From assembly GCF_026015885.1 (NCBI RefSeq), contig NZ_JAPDUG010000001.1:372001-436000 (forward strand): 64,000 nucleotides of DNA, in the 5' to 3' direction. This document shows, piece by piece, positions 63,380 through 64,000 of this stretch. The position numbers and the translations under genes are program-made. A model generated the notes under the pieces. That model worked only from the letters and a program-made list of their open reading frames with translations, had not been told where the DNA came from and searched no databases. The number at the start of each line of letters is the position of its first letter. Position 1 is the first letter of the stretch. The DNA is from Halocynthiibacter sp. SDUM655004 (GTDB lineage Bacteria; Pseudomonadota; Alphaproteobacteria; Rhodobacterales; Rhodobacteraceae).

Positions 63380-64000
63380 ATGTCATTTTCGATTGCCGGA
63401 AAAACAGCCATCGTTACCGGAGCTGCCAATGGCATTGGCCTCGCGGTTGCCCGCCATTTCGAGCAAGCCGGCGCGAACGTAATGTTCGCTGATGTTGACG
63501 ATGAGGCGCTTGAGGCCGAGCTTGGCGATTTGCCGGATGATGGCCCTGTGCGCTTTTTCGCCGGAGATTTGCGAAAGAAGCTGACGATCGCCAATTTGCT
63601 TTCGGCCACAATCGATGCATTCGAGACGATCGACATTCTCGTCAACGGTAGCCGCCAAACGATGGTGTCATCGCCGCTAAATCCGCTGGATGACGGCGTA
63701 AGCAAGCTCCTAGAACAGAACTTGATGACCTCGCTTCGCCTGAGCCAAGCTGTAGCAAAGCGCATGATTAAACAGGCTAAAGAAAGCGGACAGGAAGAAG
63801 GCTGCATCGGATCGATCATCAACATGTCGTCGATCTCTGCGCAGCGCATTCATCCTGAATTGCTCGCCCATTCGATCAGTTCAGCCGCGGTGGACCAGAT
63901 GACACGCGGACTTGCTGTAGCCCTTGCGCCGGAGCGTATTCGGGTCAATTCCGTTGCTTTCGGTAGCGTCATGAGCGCAAGCCTTAAAAAGACACTTAGA
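63380..64000 (+). CDS. SDR-fold protein without Tyr-Lys catalytic pair (3' end missing)
   Basis: A short-chain dehydrogenase/reductase-fold protein open to the window edge, with 207 residues visible. The N-terminus has the cofactor motif TGAANGIG (residues 14-21). Core motifs are altered: the usual NNAG is NGS (residues 89-91), and the catalytic YxxxK is HSISS (His164, Ser168), although the Ser151-to-Tyr spacing of 13 is kept (S151 to H164). The segment PERIRVNSVAFGSVMS remains SDR-like. It is most likely not an ordinary oxidoreductase. An ATG with AAGAGGCG upstream sets the start. Confidence 0.8.
   Translation, partial: MSFSIAGKTAIVTGAANGIGLAVARHFEQAGANVMFADVDDEALEAELGDLPDDGPVRFFAGDLRKKLTIANLLSATIDAFETIDILVNGSRQTMVSSPLNPLDDGVSKLLEQNLMTSLRLSQAVAKRMIKQAKESGQEEGCIGSIINMSSISAQRIHPELLAHSISSAAVDQMTRGLAVALAPERIRVNSVAFGSVMSASLKKTLR

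Noticed and set aside
1-64000. tRNA genes, CRISPR arrays, insertion sequences, prophage
   Set aside because: Reading the gaps showed no T-loop pattern, repeat-spacer array, transposase or phage gene. A scan with tRNAscan and ISfinder would settle it.

Overview
The window looks like a piece of a Rhodobacterales (Roseobacter-group) alphaproteobacterial chromosome. Pointers are the argH / small lipoprotein / lysA / TIGR02302 order, dnaX-ybaB-recR with the SRP RNA nearby, a DUF1013 (TrcR-type) regulator, COQ9, (3S)-malyl-CoA/beta-methylmalyl-CoA lyase, a marine-type D-glutamate catabolic operon, a cy-like membrane cytochrome c and a hemN / fnrL / usp / ccoNOQP-ccoGHIS island whose FnrL protein has the Rhodobacter-type cysteine pattern. 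Gene density is high and both strands are used. I saw no tRNA or rRNA gene, insertion sequence, prophage, CRISPR array or attachment site.

Layout. 1-6.9 kb: end of tag, a TlpA-like thioredoxin divergent from argH, two tiny lipoproteins, lysA and a large TIGR02302 membrane protein. 6.9-11.7 kb: zinc-ribbon membrane protein divergent from ftsE-ftsX-acyltransferase, then a Bcr/CflA-type MFS pump. 11.7-17.3 kb: accA and mcl1 on the minus strand, divergent from dgcN-dgcA-dat, which together would turn D-amino acids into N-acetyl-L-glutamate; then DUF1244. 17.5-24 kb: pyk, a small membrane protein, rpmI-rplT, pheST, ytoQ. 24-29.3 kb: an unassigned permease, a YghU-type GST, mscL, ald with a divergent Lrp-type regulator, and a cysteine-dioxygenase-like cupin. 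29.3-39.3 kb: rpsU, COQ9, quinone oxidoreductase, RNase T2, TrcR, recR-ybaB-dnaX, rsgA, SRP RNA, cpdB. 39.5-48.8 kb: nudC, SRPBCC and VOC proteins, pheA divergent from a cytochrome cy gene, yejABEF peptide importer. 48.8-60 kb: the microaerobic island. 60-64 kb: SPOR-tailed DD-carboxypeptidase, clpS, an RsmC-like methyltransferase, and an SDR-fold protein cut by the window edge.

The most coherent system is the low-oxygen island. Four matches to TTGA(T/C)-N4-ATCAA lie at 50237, 51955, 51987 and 55682, serving hemN/fnrL, usp, ccoN and ccoG. The geometry is informative: the box at 51955 sits 41.5 bp from the start predicted by a TATATT -10 in front of usp, the box at 51987 belongs to ccoN, and the box at 50237 with a TATAGA -10 predicts a hemN transcript starting at or one base before its AUG, i.e. 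nearly leaderless.

Nothing here is clearly a wholly new system. The best leads are the D-glutamate operon beside mcl1, the predicted leaderless hemN, an SDR-fold protein lacking the catalytic Tyr and Lys, an LptM-like mini-lipoprotein between argH and lysA close to a thioredoxin, and several unexplained inverted repeats (23555, 26368, 35856, 43015).
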